Below are positions 46,791 to 57,614 of a DNA stretch of 64,000 nt, in pieces. The position numbers and the translations under genes are program-made. Numbering within the stretch: position 1 is the stretch's first letter; the number at the start of each line of letters is the position of its first letter. The stretch spans positions 35,614,657 to 35,678,656 of the forward strand of contig CM070632.1 of assembly GCA_036346255.1 (NCBI GenBank). Reading direction: 5' to 3'. Origin of the DNA: Ampelocalamus luodianensis (lineage: Eukaryota; Streptophyta; Magnoliopsida; Poales; Poaceae). Under the pieces are notes generated by a model. The model saw only the letters and a list, made by a program, of their open reading frames with translations, was not told the origin of the DNA and did not search any database.

Positions 46791-47243
46791 TGTTATGTGC
46801 ATGACACGACAGCAAGGCTAGGTGCATAAGGTTACGGCTGGCCAACTGTATGGGCAGAGGATAAGCACCTCCAAGGCATCATGCAACTTCAGCAACAAGG
46901 AAACCACTCGGAAGTTAGGCAATTGGTTTTGTTAGTTTGGCAAGTATGTTTTAGTTAGTCAAGTATCCCTTAAGTTTAGGAGATATGATAATTAGTAAGT
47001 ATTCCTGCAGGATACATGAGTTAGCAATCAATATCCTTCAGGATATAATTGATTAGTCATTCGGTCCTATAAAAACAACCCAGCATGTAATTCAGAGATT
47101 AAGCAAAGAAATAAACAATAAAAGTCTCTAGTCTTCCCCCTCCTCTCAACAGGGCCTCAGAGCCTTGACGGCAGCATGGTTGGCTGGTCAAGGGCGAGTG
47201 CCTAACCGTCAGTTCTCGGACCCGTACCCAACCAACGACCACA
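46791..47243 (+). mobile_element. Solo LTR V (453 bp, copia-like)
   Basis: Exact duplication agtgg at 46786-46790 and 47244-47248; ends TGTTATGTGC and ACGACCACA. It has a TATA box CCTATAAAAAC at 47066-47076 and an A-rich tract with AATAAA-type signals (47105-47122) followed by pyrimidines, the usual layout of a short copia-type LTR. No internal region. Confidence 0.8.
47066..47076 (+). promoter_or_regulatory. TATA box of solo LTR V
   Basis: CCTATAAAAAC about 275 bp inside the LTR, with polyadenylation-type AATAAA runs 40-55 bp further on. Sets the plus orientation. Confidence 0.65.
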
Positions 47244-47248
47244 AGTGG

Positions 47249-47420
47249 CATTTTTAACTTGAACAATATTATACATCATAGGGTATTGCTGAGCAAGGGG
47301 GGTGTTGCCTAACCAGGGGTCTTCCCAAAACCTAGTCTGAGTCTCATTACCAATTTTCATTAAAACATAAAACAACGTTTTTGCCTTTATTAAACCCTTC
47401 CAAAAATGTGCTCTAATCAT
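47249..47420 (-). pseudogene. LINE-type reverse transcriptase C-terminal remnant
   Basis: The minus strand encodes VLMKIGNETQTRFWEDPWLG and then NTPLAQQYPMMYNIVQVKNA, the segment after the RT domain in plant L1-type LINEs (the zf-RVT lead-in: ...G-G..T.FW.D.W.G..PL...P.LY). Only about 45-55 residues are convincing. Solo LTR V interrupts it downstream, and beyond V the frame is not recognisable. A dead fragment. Confidence 0.7.
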
Positions 47421-48101
47421 GATCATACACACACAAACTACTGACAAGGTTATGTTTAATATCAACTTAGGTATACTGAACAACACGCATTGTACAAATG
47501 ATTCTAGAACTAAACAATGCTCTATTGTGCTGCTCAATCTTAGCACCAAATAAATGCACATATTAACTGATTCACATTAGATCGAAATACATTAAAATGC
47601 CACACTTTACTTCTACCTTCTGTTAAATGACATTATGTTCGATGCAATAGCCTAGTTGTCACATCTTATATTCGCACTTCGTTAATTTGCCCTTTTCGAA
47701 TATTTTATTCTTATTTCTGATTTAATGGCCTTGGCCCACATGCGAAAGGTCGGATCTACCCCTTCGGTCGGTTCTGTCCCTCTAGTTGGTCTTGGGTCTA
47801 GCCTTCTCCTTTTGTTGTTGTCTAGCCTTCTCAGCGTGCCTGCCCTTTCCCTTTGTTGAGCATACTTGTTACTCCCTCCCTTCACTCTTCTCTCGCTCAG
47901 AAGTCGCCACCACCCCTCTCAGTGTGCCCGTGCCCTTCCCCGATTCTCTATCGGTGCGACTATCTGGGAGACCAGTGCGGTGGGTGAAATTCGTTAGTGG
48001 TGAAGGGCTCAACAAGTATACTCCCGGACCGAAGCCCTTTCTCTTCGTCTCTTCTCCTTTTGTTGTTGATAGATGTTGTGAATGCCTAAACCCTAGGTTC
48101 G
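47421..48101. other. Spacer, no gene seen
   Basis: 47421-47700 is AT-rich and unassigned. 47700-48101 becomes pyrimidine-rich (ccttctccttttgttgttg occurs twice in similar form at 47803 and 48053) and ends in aaaccctaggttcg, a plant 5'-UTR-like string. It could be the leader of the small ORF that follows or part of another decayed repeat. Confidence 0.35.
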
Positions 48102-48302
48102 ATGGAGGCTCTGGTTGGTGGAGGAGCACACGCAGTGGAGGAGCCCGTTGGTGGAGGAGCCCATTGGTGCAGGAGCGCGTGTAGTGGAGGAGATGGATGC
48201 TGGAGAAGGGCTCGCAGTGGACCCAAATGGGTAGGTCTCTTCCTCTCCGGTTGTTCTTCGATGTACTGTTCTTGCGCCCTCCCTAGCCCCCATCTTAGCT
48301 AA
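48102..48302 (+). CDS. Possible first exon or chance ORF, Gly/Glu-rich
   Basis: An ATG follows aaaccctaggttcg, a context common at plant gene starts. The frame opens MEALVGGGAHAVEEPVGGGA, built on an imperfect repeat of gtggaggagc, and stays open for 66 codons. A donor-like ggGTAGGT at about 48228 would end an exon of some 43 codons. No domain, no second exon and no partner frame is recognisable, and element G begins 180 bp downstream. I list it only because it lies outside any element I could bound. Confidence 0.2.
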   Translation: MEALVGGGAHAVEEPVGGGAHWCRSACSGGDGCWRRARSGPKWVGLFLSGCSSMYCSCALPSPHLS

Positions 48303-48478
48303 GTCGAACGAAGTATACAACATTGTAGTCCCCCTAACCACAATAATTTTTTTTTGTGAATGTTGAGTAGGATTCCACCTGAAAGAGCCTTTACACTAGG
48401 TGTTAGAGTTCCACCATACTTTGCCAGGCTTGACGATAGTAGCCAACGTAGATACGGGCGACAAGATCTGGAATGGGT
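48303..48478. other. Short flank before element G
   Basis: About 175 bp of unassigned sequence. The last five bases, tgggt (48474-48478), would be G's target duplication; the matching copy lies outside the window. Confidence 0.5.
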
Positions 48479-49084
48479 TGTAACATCCCAATTTTGGGCT
48501 TGTGTTTCAAATGTAAGAAAATGAGTAGAAATTAAAACTTTTTCTTACATCCTGTATTCCCTTTTGTACCAAGCAAGTATTGTACAGGAAGTTGTGGAAA
48601 TACGAAGTCACAAGTCTTTTGATCCAAATCTTGAGCTTTCAAAAACAATCTTATCAAACCTCTGGATCATCTCCTGGAAATATTTTTTTCCTAAGTTCTT
48701 GGGATGGTATGTGACCCCTCTGAAAAGTTTCACAATTTGTAGAAATTGTTTGAATATTTTTGGAGGCCAGTCAAACCTATTCAAAATCTGGTCAGCGTGG
48801 ACCAGCACCTTGTGGAATTTTAGAGGAAAATGTACAACACAAAACCTCTGCAAGATTTATTCAAGGTCGATCACCCGGCTAGCAAGCTCTGTAAAAATTT
48901 CATAATTTTTGGAGTTCATTTGCTACCTCAAATAAATCCCCCAAACTTCAGAGCAGTTCGAAACCCAAACTTGGGGCTGAGTCGGACCAGTCCGACCCAA
49001 CCAACGGCTCGGTCGAGTCAAGCTCAGGCGAGTTCGGGCTCGGTCTCGTCTTGTAGCAAGCGGGCCGCGGATGGGGATCGTGTG

Positions 49085-51490
49085 GCTCACGACCTCCCCA
49101 CCACTCCTAGGACCTCCCGGACCTCCTCGCCGCGCAAGACCTCCCCACCTCGGCGATTCTCGGGCGTCGGGACCACCCCAAGCAAATGGGGCGTCCAGGA
49201 CCTCCTTGGCGCCATGTTTCTTCCTCACGACCTCCACGAGTCCGCCCGCCATGAAATTCGCACCGTGCGTGTGTCGAAATCGAGCGGTTAGAGGCGATGA
49301 GATGTCACCTTTGCCTCTTGTCAACGGCTCTTCTGGCGACATGCATTTATTGCCGATCGGCTTTAACCTCAAAGTCTCCACCTGCTCTGCCCCTACGCCC
49401 TTGTCAAATCCGGTCGACCCATAGCGAGGGCATGGTTCATGCTCACGATGAGTTTTGCCCACACCATTGCCAAGCTCCCGGGCTATGTATAGCACGAGGC
49501 CTTCCTCTCCTTCTCCTTCTTCCTTCTTCGTTGTGTTGGGCTCCCTCAGTTGAGCTGATTCCCAAACTCAAACACCTAGCACACCCCCTCTCTCTTTGTC
49601 GGCTTTGGAGCTCTTTGAAGGCCTCGAGCTCCAGTGGTTCCATTGATTCCTTTCTCTTCCTCTGGTCCTCTCTGGTCGCCTAGGACCCTCCCTAATCTCT
49701 CTGGTTTGCCTCTCACGGGGTTGACCCGACTGCGGGAGATCTGATTGGTGAGCACCTCCCTTCTTCCTCGACTCCGGTGATCTACTCCGCCGCCGGCACT
49801 CCTCCGTCTTCCTCTGGACCTTCCCTACACTCGGGTGAGTTCATTTTAGTCCCTTAGAGCTTAAGGTCTAGCTAGCTTAGCTCGTGGCGCTCAGCTTGTC
49901 GTTTTCGGGTTTTGCCGAAAGGCTTGTCCTCCGCCATTCTCTAGCTCGCCGGCGTTTAAGGCCGTCGCCGCCGTCGAGAATGCCTCCGCTAGGTCCGTGA
50001 CACTATTGCGAGTATATCGGTGCCCTTGGTCGGCGCCAGCGAGGTCCCCATCGCCGGCGGCAAACCGTTGAGCCCGCTCGGGATTTGCCGGTTCAAAACT
50101 CCCGTTTTTGTCATTTCGTTAGGACACCATTAATGCCCAATTATTGCTATCATTGGCGCATTAATCTTGTCTTGATCTGTGCCGTAGTGTCGTTGACACG
50201 TGGGCCCTAGGCTTGGACTGAAATCCAGAAGTCTTTAATGTCCTTTTAGATCCTTTTATTACCAATCATCAGCCGCATTAGCTTTGTCGGAAGCCGTCAC
50301 GGTGGTCGTGTTCTGGGTCACCGCTCAGACCACCCCCACGACCTCCTGGACTTGTTGTCTACCGCTTAGGACCTCCTTAGAGTTAATCCTAGCTGTCCAG
50401 GACCACCCTGGTTAAATCCCGGCTGCTAGGACCACTCCGGCGCAGAAAGATCTCCTCGTGGCCCTTTATAAAAACCACCCCTGGACCTCCACCGAGGTCC
50501 TCTTTGCAAAAGACCTCCTTGGTCATTATGCAAAGACCACCTCGAGACCACCCTCGGGTCGTCTTTGTAAAAGCCACCCATGGCCTTTTACAAAGAAAAC
50601 CCCTGCTCAGGACCTCTTAGGCTCTATCCTAGCCGTTCACGACCTCCCCGGTTTAGATCTGAGCGTTAGATCTCATTTTGTAAAATCTTTAGCGCTCGAG
50701 ATCTCCTCGCGTCGATCGGGACCGTTCAGGACCTCCTAGGTCTAATCAGAGCCGTCGGATCTCCTCCGATTAAAACCCTATCGCTTAGGACCTCCCAGAA
50801 GATCTTGGCCATCCAAGACCTCCTCGTGTCAATCGACCGATCAAGACCTCCCCGAGAAGATCTTGACCGTCTAGGACCTCGTCCCTTAGATCCGAAGCTT
50901 TAGGACCTCCTCCTCTGGTCTAAACCGTTAGATTTAGAAATCTAACGGGCTAGACCTCTTCAGCCTATTTGTAATTCTACCGTTTTGATTCTCTCTTTAT
51001 CGTTCATCTTTAGATCTACGGCTCGGATCTGGAGAACATTCGGACCCCTCCGGATGCAATCTTGATCTAGGCCGTCCATCTCAAGATCCAAGGCCCAGAT
51101 TCGTTGAGGCGCTCGGATGGCCCGAACATCCCATCTCACGTGGGCCATTGGATCTAAATCCATCGGTGGGGTCATTGGCGATTAAGACCTCCTCGGAGAT
51201 CTTAGCCGTCAAAGACCTCCTCCTTCCGATCTCACCGCGGACCTCCTCCGTAGATTTAACCTAGGACCTCCTAAGGAGGTCGGGACCGTCGAATCTTGAT
51301 CTAACGATCCCGACCACCTTTAGGCGCGAGGACCTCCTCGTGGCGCCGTCGTGCACTAGTCGTGGCCGTGGGATTCAATATCGCGGCTAAGACCTCCCTA
51401 AGCGCGATGAGGTCTTTGCGCCAGTGCTCGTCGGGTTTGGCATGCGAGATCGTGAGCGTGCGATCTTTGATCAACGACCCGACCTCCCGT
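49085..51490 (+). repeat. GACCTCC-rich degenerate array in G LTR
   Basis: By eye I count about 23 exact GACCTCC heptamers on this strand, plus variants GACCTCT, GACCTCG and GACCACC. Between 50760 and 50940 they fall about every 28-33 bp as aggacctcc or aagacctcc, followed by about 20 bp ending in ccgtc/ccgtt-type strings. Elsewhere spacing is irregular, with a gap at 49260-50330. It looks like a worn minisatellite or a strongly biased expansion. The 3' LTR fragment repeats the first part (58220-58370). Confidence 0.7.
49483..49492 (+). promoter_or_regulatory. TATA-like box of element G LTR
   Basis: CTATGTATAG within GC-rich DNA, about 1 kb inside the LTR, followed by the pyrimidine-rich ccttcctctccttctcc. 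A plausible but not strong promoter. Confidence 0.4.
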
Positions 51491-53644
51491 TTTGTTGGTT
51501 TTCGGATCTAGTTCGAGAGCTTTTATTTGCACGTATTAATTGTTTTAAACTTCAAAATTGCATATCTTTTTCTCTGTAGCTCAAAATTTAACAAACCAAA
51601 GTTCTATAAATGCATCATTAAAGTACCTTAGCTTAGTATAGGTTTTGCAGTAGTCTTTAATCTGAAATTAATCATGTCTTAGATTTATAACTTAGAAAAA
51701 TCATAACTAAATCATTTTAACTCCAAATGACCTGAAATTTTATATGGGTTACCACTATGCCAGTAGGTAGCTACCATAAAATTTCAGCTTCAAACCCTTC
51801 TAGAAAATGTTTTGCTACAGTGCTAATTATGGCCGAAAATGTGTTTTTAGGTAATATCTTTTGCACCACAAATCCAAATTAGGTTTTCAGTTTCTATGTC
51901 TTGGTATATTCGTATTTCACCTTGTGTATAAGTTTAAATCGCATTTGAATAATTTTTGCTTGCTCGTTTGTTTTAGTGCGGCTCGTCTTATTGGTTGTTC
52001 TTGGTTCTTTTTGCCTTTTAAGCTTAGGATTCGACATTTGCGGTAATCCCGAGGCGACCCTCCACAACAGTTTGAGCAACGGCAAGAAGGCAAGCAGTTT
52101 GATCATGTTAATCCCAGTATTTTAAGTATTTATGTTGATTACAAATTCTATGTATGCATTGCTACTTTGTGTTCATAGTTGGCCTAGTAGATGCATTTCC
52201 TTAGCAAATGATTATCCTCTACTACCATGAGCCTAGGTTACTTGCTGTGATTTAGAGTTCATGGATGGGCTCTTGTCACTTAGTAGTTGCGAATTAATTG
52301 CTTAGCCATGCTTAGTTTAGGTAGAAATGGGCGGTTATCGACTTGTCGATAACCTTGATCACTAAAACTTATTATGATTATGATTTCACCTTGTGCCATG
52401 TCTATTTATGAAAACTAAAACTGAAAACAAAATGATTTAGACTTGGGCACAATGGTATGTTGGTGTGATTTTAGGTGTGGTTGGAATGGTGCTGAGTCAA
52501 CAAGGACCGAACATCTTGTTACACTAAACCAAGCATTTTAGCGTGCTAACCACATTAGAGGGTATGGGACCTCTCTTGACTTAGTACTTTGGCGTGTATT
52601 GCCCTCGGGTCGCGAGGAGGTCGCGGGAGGGATGGTGTTGGGAGCATTGTAGTGTCAGAAAGACTTCACCGTGATGGGATTTGTTGTCTTTCGACTTGCA
52701 ATGTAGCGTATGGTGTTTCTACCCATCTGAGCGGCTCGTGGTTGATACACAAAATTGGAAAAAGTCTCGTAGGACTTAGCGTGTGCGACATACCTTGGAA
52801 GTGTGCTTTGTGGCTTAAAGGCGATGCAAGTGTGGGTACATTGGTACACCCTGCGAGGGTTAAAACTATTCGAATAGCCTCGTCCTAGGTTATGGGCGCG
52901 CTTGCAAGGTCTTTCAAGAGTTAGACTACAACCTTTTAAATTAAAACTTGATGGGTGAGTGCGAATCGAGGATTAGTGCTATGTTGTGGTGGCTATTGGG
53001 ATAGTCACTTCCGGTGGTTACTTGTATGTATCTTTACTTACATTACTTTGATAACAAAACAGATTTGCAAACTTGCTTTTAAAATGTATTACATTATTGC
53101 AAATAAAGTTGGCTTCATGCAAATGAGACATACAACCTCCACCTAAATAAGCTTGCATGTAGTTTATGAATAGGTGCGCTATTCCACACGTCGATCTTGC
53201 GGGTACAAAGACAATCTTTGTACTCGGTTGCTATGCTTAATTGTTTTGTTGCGAGAGGAAGAAGGTGAGCACGAGGGCCTCACTTTTGCGGCTGTGTTGT
53301 GGTAGCTTGCGAGCGACTAGCTTAGCGGCGGTCGGTTGCCTTGTGGGTGTATGGCTAACCGGTCGACTTTTGTTCTAGCCATCTTATGGCACCTTTGCTT
53401 CATTGTCATTCTTGTTTATTGTTCTATTTGGCGGTCGGCTCTCTTTTGTAATAACTTTACTTTATGTATGTCGTTGTTGAACTTAGTGATGTATGTTGTA
53501 TGGAAATGATGTGTAATTTTGTGATGATGTGCATATGTTGCAATTCAGGAAACATATGCCCATCGAGGCTTAGAATGTTTAATTAGTAATGCTAGAACCA
53601 TTTGGAGGTTAAGTGTTACTAGTTAAATATTCAGTCCTCTAAAG

Positions 53645-53657
53645 TTGGTATCGAGCC
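53645..53657 (+). other. Element G primer binding site (variant)
   Basis: TTGGTATCGAGCC right after the LTR, with the same CGAG variant as A, D, E and H. The leader runs from here to about 54248 and has no ORF of note. Confidence 0.78.
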
Positions 53658-54248
53658 ATCTTGACCATAGAAACCCTAGCTTGGTCGCCTCTAGAATATT
53701 TTGAAAGCTTACTTTCAAAAGGTTTGTAAAACTTAAGTAAGTTCTCTAATTTTGCTCCTTACCTGTCTTAGCTTGCTCATCTCACCTTACTCTCACTTAA
53801 ATTTGAAAAAGTTGTTCCTCTCTTCCTTTCAAGAATTAGCCTTTATCGATTAACTTGGTTTTGGGAGAAACATGAGGGCTTGGAGGAAGGAATTTGGACA
53901 ACTAGCTAGTGGTTAGTAATTAAGGTAGGAAATGAGAGGTAAATTCAACTAAAACTTGTGGGAATGAAAGGGTAAGAAGTGATATGAGATTAGCTAATGC
54001 CTATACTCTAATAGGTGGTTATACCTTGGTTTTTGGACTGTTTTGAGCTAGAATTTAGTTCTGAAAATTTTGGGTTTTCTCGCACGATTACTCGTTCTTC
54101 CATTCGGGTTAGTCGTTTCAGGAAGTCGATTTGGTGATTTTTGGTCTTGTACTCTTGGTGGTTATTCCTGAGCCCTTTTAATTGAGTTTGCATTTCCCTG
54201 CTTTCTCTTTATCTCGGGCTTGTAGCTAACTCATCTTAGTGAATCAGG

Positions 54249-55254
54249 ATGGCTGGTGGGACACGTAGCGGCCGGAATCAGCCGGGTAGTCCCGATGAGG
54301 AACTTCCCCCTCCTCCGACCATGGCGGAAGTCCTCATGCGGTCGGCGCAATCGTTCGGAGGACCGTAGGGTGTTGGAGGTTATCGCCAGAAACACCTCCA
54401 CTCCCTCTGGTGCCTCTGGATCTGGAGGTGGTGGACATCAGACTCGTGGGGGGCTTGCGGAGTTCCTCCGTACTCAGCCTCCTACCTTCTCCGGTCAGAG
54501 ATCCCTTGGGCGCGAGCGGTCGCTGCGTGCGGTTGGCGAGCTCAGCGTTGCTCGATGCCGGGGCGAGGCGGGCGCACCGCATCCCATCGGTTGGAGGGTG
54601 CGGCACTCTCATGGTGGGAGAATTTCCTCGCCATGCGACTGCGGACACGTGGTCGTGGGAGGAGTTCGGTCGACTTTTACGTCGGGCCCATGTCCCGCGG
54701 CTTGATGAAGCTGAAAGCGAGTTCCTTGCGCTCAAGCGGGCGCAAGTGCGTGATCGAGTACCTCCACGAATTCAACCATCTCGCGAGTGCGCTCTGCCGA
54801 GGTGGCCACCGATGAGGCCAAGCGGGAGAAGTTCGTGGAGGTTTGTGCGAGGAGCTTGGGACAAGCTCTCTATTGTGGACTTCCCGACTTCGGACCTTGG
54901 TGGACAAGGCCATCGTCGCCGAGCATAAGGCGAGCGGCGGCGAGTCCCGCAGCGCAAGTGGGAGGCCCAACGATCGCACGATCGGCCTCGTTCGTCCCGA
55001 GTTGGGCTGCACGGTGGCTCGTTCTTTGGCTTCACCACCGCCGAAGCCTTCGGCACCACTCCACGTCCTCCGCGAGCCGTGGCTCGATCCGCGTGCGCTG
55101 CGACCAGCGACGGTGTTCCCGCAACCTGCGGCGGCGTCACCGCTTCTCTTGCCACAACAAGGGCCACTCGCGAGTAGTTGTCCTAAGAAGCTGGGCGGCC
55201 TCGTCCTAATGGAGGGCGGGCGGGGAGTGGTCACCCACGACGAGAAGACCCGGG
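54249..55254 (+). pseudogene. gag: Element G gag
   Basis: The start ATG at 54249 opens MAGGTRSGRNQPGSPDEELP followed by PPPPTMAEVLM, a typical Tekay-type Gag N-terminus. Later frames give SEDRRVLEVIARNTSTPSG, LAEFLRTQPPTFSGQ (capsid start), LEGAALSWWENFLAMR, CVIEYLHEFNHLAS (capsid core), LVDKAIVAEHK and, near 55140-55180, SCHNKGHS, the middle of a CCHC zinc knuckle whose last Cys is out of frame. At least five frame changes occur in 1 kb, while word-level similarity to Gag stays high throughout. Confidence 0.9.
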
Positions 55255-55255
55255 C

Positions 55256-55593
55256 TTGGGGCGGCGAGTCAATCATATCTCGGTGAGGAGGCACGGAGGC
55301 ACCGGCGTGGTGTTGAGTACGCTCCTTGTTAATTTGCGTCCTGCTACAGTTTTATTTGACTCTGGGGCCTCGCATTCTTTTATTTCGAGGTCTTTTGCTG
55401 TTGATTGTGGGCTTCACTGTGTTCCTTTGGGAATTCCACTGCTCATTCGCTCTCCGGGTTCGGAAATGAGAGCTGACCAAGTATCTTGGGATGTTCCTAT
55501 CCACATCGAAGGAGTGGGATTCTTGGCGAGTCTTATCCTGCTCGACTCGGCGCGCTTGGATGTGATTCTTGGCATGGATTGGTTGTCCCAACA
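55256..55593 (+). pseudogene. pol: Element G aspartic protease (frame intact)
   Basis: About 112 codons stay open here. RVNHISV marks the N-terminal edge, PATVLFDSGASHSFISRSFA contains the catalytic DSGA motif, and ILLDSARLDVILGMDWLSQH is the conserved C-terminal block. All residues expected of the retropepsin active site are present, so this domain is the best preserved part of G. At 55593 the frame runs straight into RNase H sequence. Confidence 0.92.
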
Positions 55594-56100
55594 CTTGGGG
55601 CCTATGACTGAACTACTCAAGAAAGACAAGAAGTTTGAGTGGTCCGCTGCTTGTGATGTGAGTTTTCGGGAACTCAAGGCGCGGTTGACCTTAGCCCGGT
55701 GCTTGTTCTCCCGATATTCACAAGAGTTTTGATGTCTATTGTGATGCTTCCGTCGAGGTCTTGGTTGTGTTCTTATGCGGGGAAGGCAAGGTTGTGGCCT
55801 ATGCATCGCGGCGATTGAGGCCTCATGAACTCAACTATCCTACTCATGACTTGGAGTTAGGCTGCTTGTGGTCCATGCACTCAAGATTTGGCGGCATTAT
55901 CGATTGGTAACCGTTGTGAGGTGTATTCGACCACAAGAGCTTGAAGTACTTGTTCACCCGACCAGATCTGAACCTCGGGCAAAGAAGATGGTTGGAATTG
56001 ATCAGGACTATGACATGGGTATTCGGTACCATCGGGCAAGGCCAATGTCGTTCTTTGATGCACTCGATCGGAAGGTGTATTGTAACATGTTGATGCTCCA
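55594..56100 (+). pseudogene. pol: Element G RNase H, RT missing upstream
   Basis: RNase H removes the RNA strand during cDNA synthesis. Directly after DWLSQH the frame reads LGPMTELLKKDKKFEWSAAC, which in intact relatives follows the RT thumb, so the RT palm and fingers are gone. Further motifs in shifting frames are VYCDAS (catalytic Asp), GKVVAYASRRLRPHELNYPT, HDLELGCL and, near 56060, DRKVYCNMLMLQ at the integrase border. At least three frameshifts follow 55730. Confidence 0.88.
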
Positions 56101-57415
56101 AGAGCGGCCTACCCTCATTTCGAATTCAGCGCCTCAATTTGGGTTTGATCGAGCGCGGTTCTCTTGCTACATTGGTTGTGCAACCAACCTTGATGGACCA
56201 AATCAAGGCGGCACATCAGACAGATGTTGGTGTGAACCAAATCAAGCAGAACATCAAGAATGGGATAGCCAAGTGCTTTTCAGAAGATGAACATGGCGTT
56301 GTGTGGTTTGGACAACGTCTTGTGGTTCCTAAGGTCATGGAATTGCGGAATTTGATTCTCCGCGAAGCCCATGATTCTCCTTTGTCTATTCACCCCGGGG
56401 CTACCAAGATGTATCGGGACCTTTGTCGAGGTTACGGTGGACCGAATGAAGCGTGAGATTGCCAAGTTCGTTCTTAGAGTGCGGCGTGTCTTTGTCGTGT
56501 GAAGGCGAGCATCGGCGTCAATGAGTCTTCTTGACCTTTGCGGTGCGAGAATGGAAGTGGGATTCGTTGGCATGGACTTCATCACGGATTGCCCGCTCGT
56601 CCAAAGGGAATGATGCTATTTGGGTCGTGATCGACGGGTTGACTAAAGTGGCACATTTCCTTCCGTCAAGACTCGGCCGTGTGGGGCCTTTGTCCGAACT
56701 TTATGTCTCGAGGATTGTGAGTCTTCACGGTGTGCAGAAGACGATTATTTCGATCGTGGTGCGCTTTTCACCTCGCGGTTTTGGCATAGTGCGCAGAGGC
56801 TATGGGGACCCGCCTTCATTTTAGTCGACCTTTCATCCTCGGTGATGGTGAGACGGGCGAGTCAACCAAGTGTTGGAAGATATGCTTCGTGCTTGTGTTC
56901 TGTCCTATGGGAAGAAGTGGGAGAAATGCCTACCTTTTGTGGAGTTCTCCTACAACAATAGCTTTCAGGCCAGTCTTGACATGGCACCATTTGAGGCTTT
57001 GTATGGGAGGAGATGCAGAACCCCATTGAACTAGTCGAGAGCGGTGGCGGCGGTTTCGGCGGTCGATCAATGAGGCGAAAGCGAGGTTGATTGATCGCGA
57101 GCATCTGCGCACGGCCCGATCCGGACAAAAGAGCTATGCGGTCGTCGTCGCCGTGAGTTGAGCTTTGAGCCCAATGACTTTGTGTATCTCAAAGTCTCAC
57201 CCTTGAAGAGCCATCGGCGTTTTGGCATCAAGGGCAAGTTGGCTCCTCGATATGTTGGGCCTTATCGCATCATCGAGAGAGTTGGGGCGATTGCATCTGA
57301 TTGGAGCTACGGTGCACTTGAGGTGCATGATGTGTTCCATGTTTCACACCGAAGAAGTGCCTCGTGTCCGTGAGGAAACTCCGTTGGAGGTTCTCGATGT
57401 GCGGAGAATTTGACC
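56101..57415 (+). pseudogene. pol: Element G integrase
   Basis: Integrase inserts the cDNA. Fragments in order: QPTLMDQIKAAHQTDVGVNQ; LRNLILREAHDSPLSIHPGA, part of the HHCC zinc domain (the first His pair); EWKWDSLAW at the start of the catalytic core; NDAIWVVIDGLTKVAHFLPS with a core Asp; LYVSRIVSLHGVQKTIIS; SFQASLDMAPFEALYGRR across frames; and the C-terminal FEPNDFVYLKVSPLKSHRRF and GKLAPRYVGPYRIIERVGAI (GPY/F motif). The GPY/F segment and most catalytic words survive. Numerous frameshifts. Confidence 0.9.
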
Positions 57416-57590
57416 TACTGCGAGCATCTGTTCGTATTCTTGAGAATCGAGCGGAGAACAAGGAACCGTGTCATCAAGTTCCTTAAGGTTGATGGTCAAA
57501 CCATTACGAAGATGAGGCAACTTGGGAGCGAGAAGATCGCCTTCGTGCGATTTTCCTTCCTTCTTCTCGAGTAAGCGGAATCTCGGGTCG
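57416..57590 (+). pseudogene. pol: Element G chromodomain-like C-terminus
   Basis: After HDVFHVSH-type residues and PLEVLDVRRI the frames continue with FLKVDGQTI and an ATWERED-type string across a frameshift (near 57500-57540), which is the layout of the integrase chromodomain of chromoviruses, a module that steers integration to particular chromatin. The aromatic cage cannot be checked because the frame is broken. SGISGRDSCKGG follows just before the PPT, as is usual for the family. Confidence 0.65.
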
Positions 57591-57597
57591 AGATTCT

Positions 57598-57614
57598 TGT
57601 AAGGGGGGGAGAGT
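57598..57614 (+). other. Element G polypurine tract
   Basis: GTAAGGGGGGGAGAGT lies directly before the TGTAACATCCC of the 3' LTR. This primes plus-strand DNA synthesis and fixes the LTR start at 57615. D and B have the same tract type on the minus strand. Confidence 0.88.

Larger units (their letters stand above)
48479..53641 (+). repeat. Element G 5' LTR (about 5.2 kb)
   Basis: It starts TGTAACATCCCAATTTTGGG and ends near TCAGTCCTCTAAA before the primer site. It is about 1 kb longer than H's LTR; the excess coincides with the GACCTCC-rich zone at 49085-51490. The downstream 1.6 kb (52030-53640) aligns with H (60880-62516) and with the reverse complement of D, including palindrome CTATTCGAATAG (52866-52877) and the hairpin ggttatcgac/gtcgataacc (52333-52354). 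A TATA-like CTATGTATAG lies at 49483-49492. Confidence 0.85.

Noticed and set aside
46690..47253. aagtggcattttt on both sides of solo LTR V, as a LINE-type target duplication
   Set aside because: No poly-A tail is present, and the exact 5-bp agtgg beside TG...CA ends explains the insertion better.
54256..54928. The 149-172-codon frames at G's gag as intact novel proteins
   Set aside because: They are frame-shifted readings of gag; recognisable gag words switch among the three frames.
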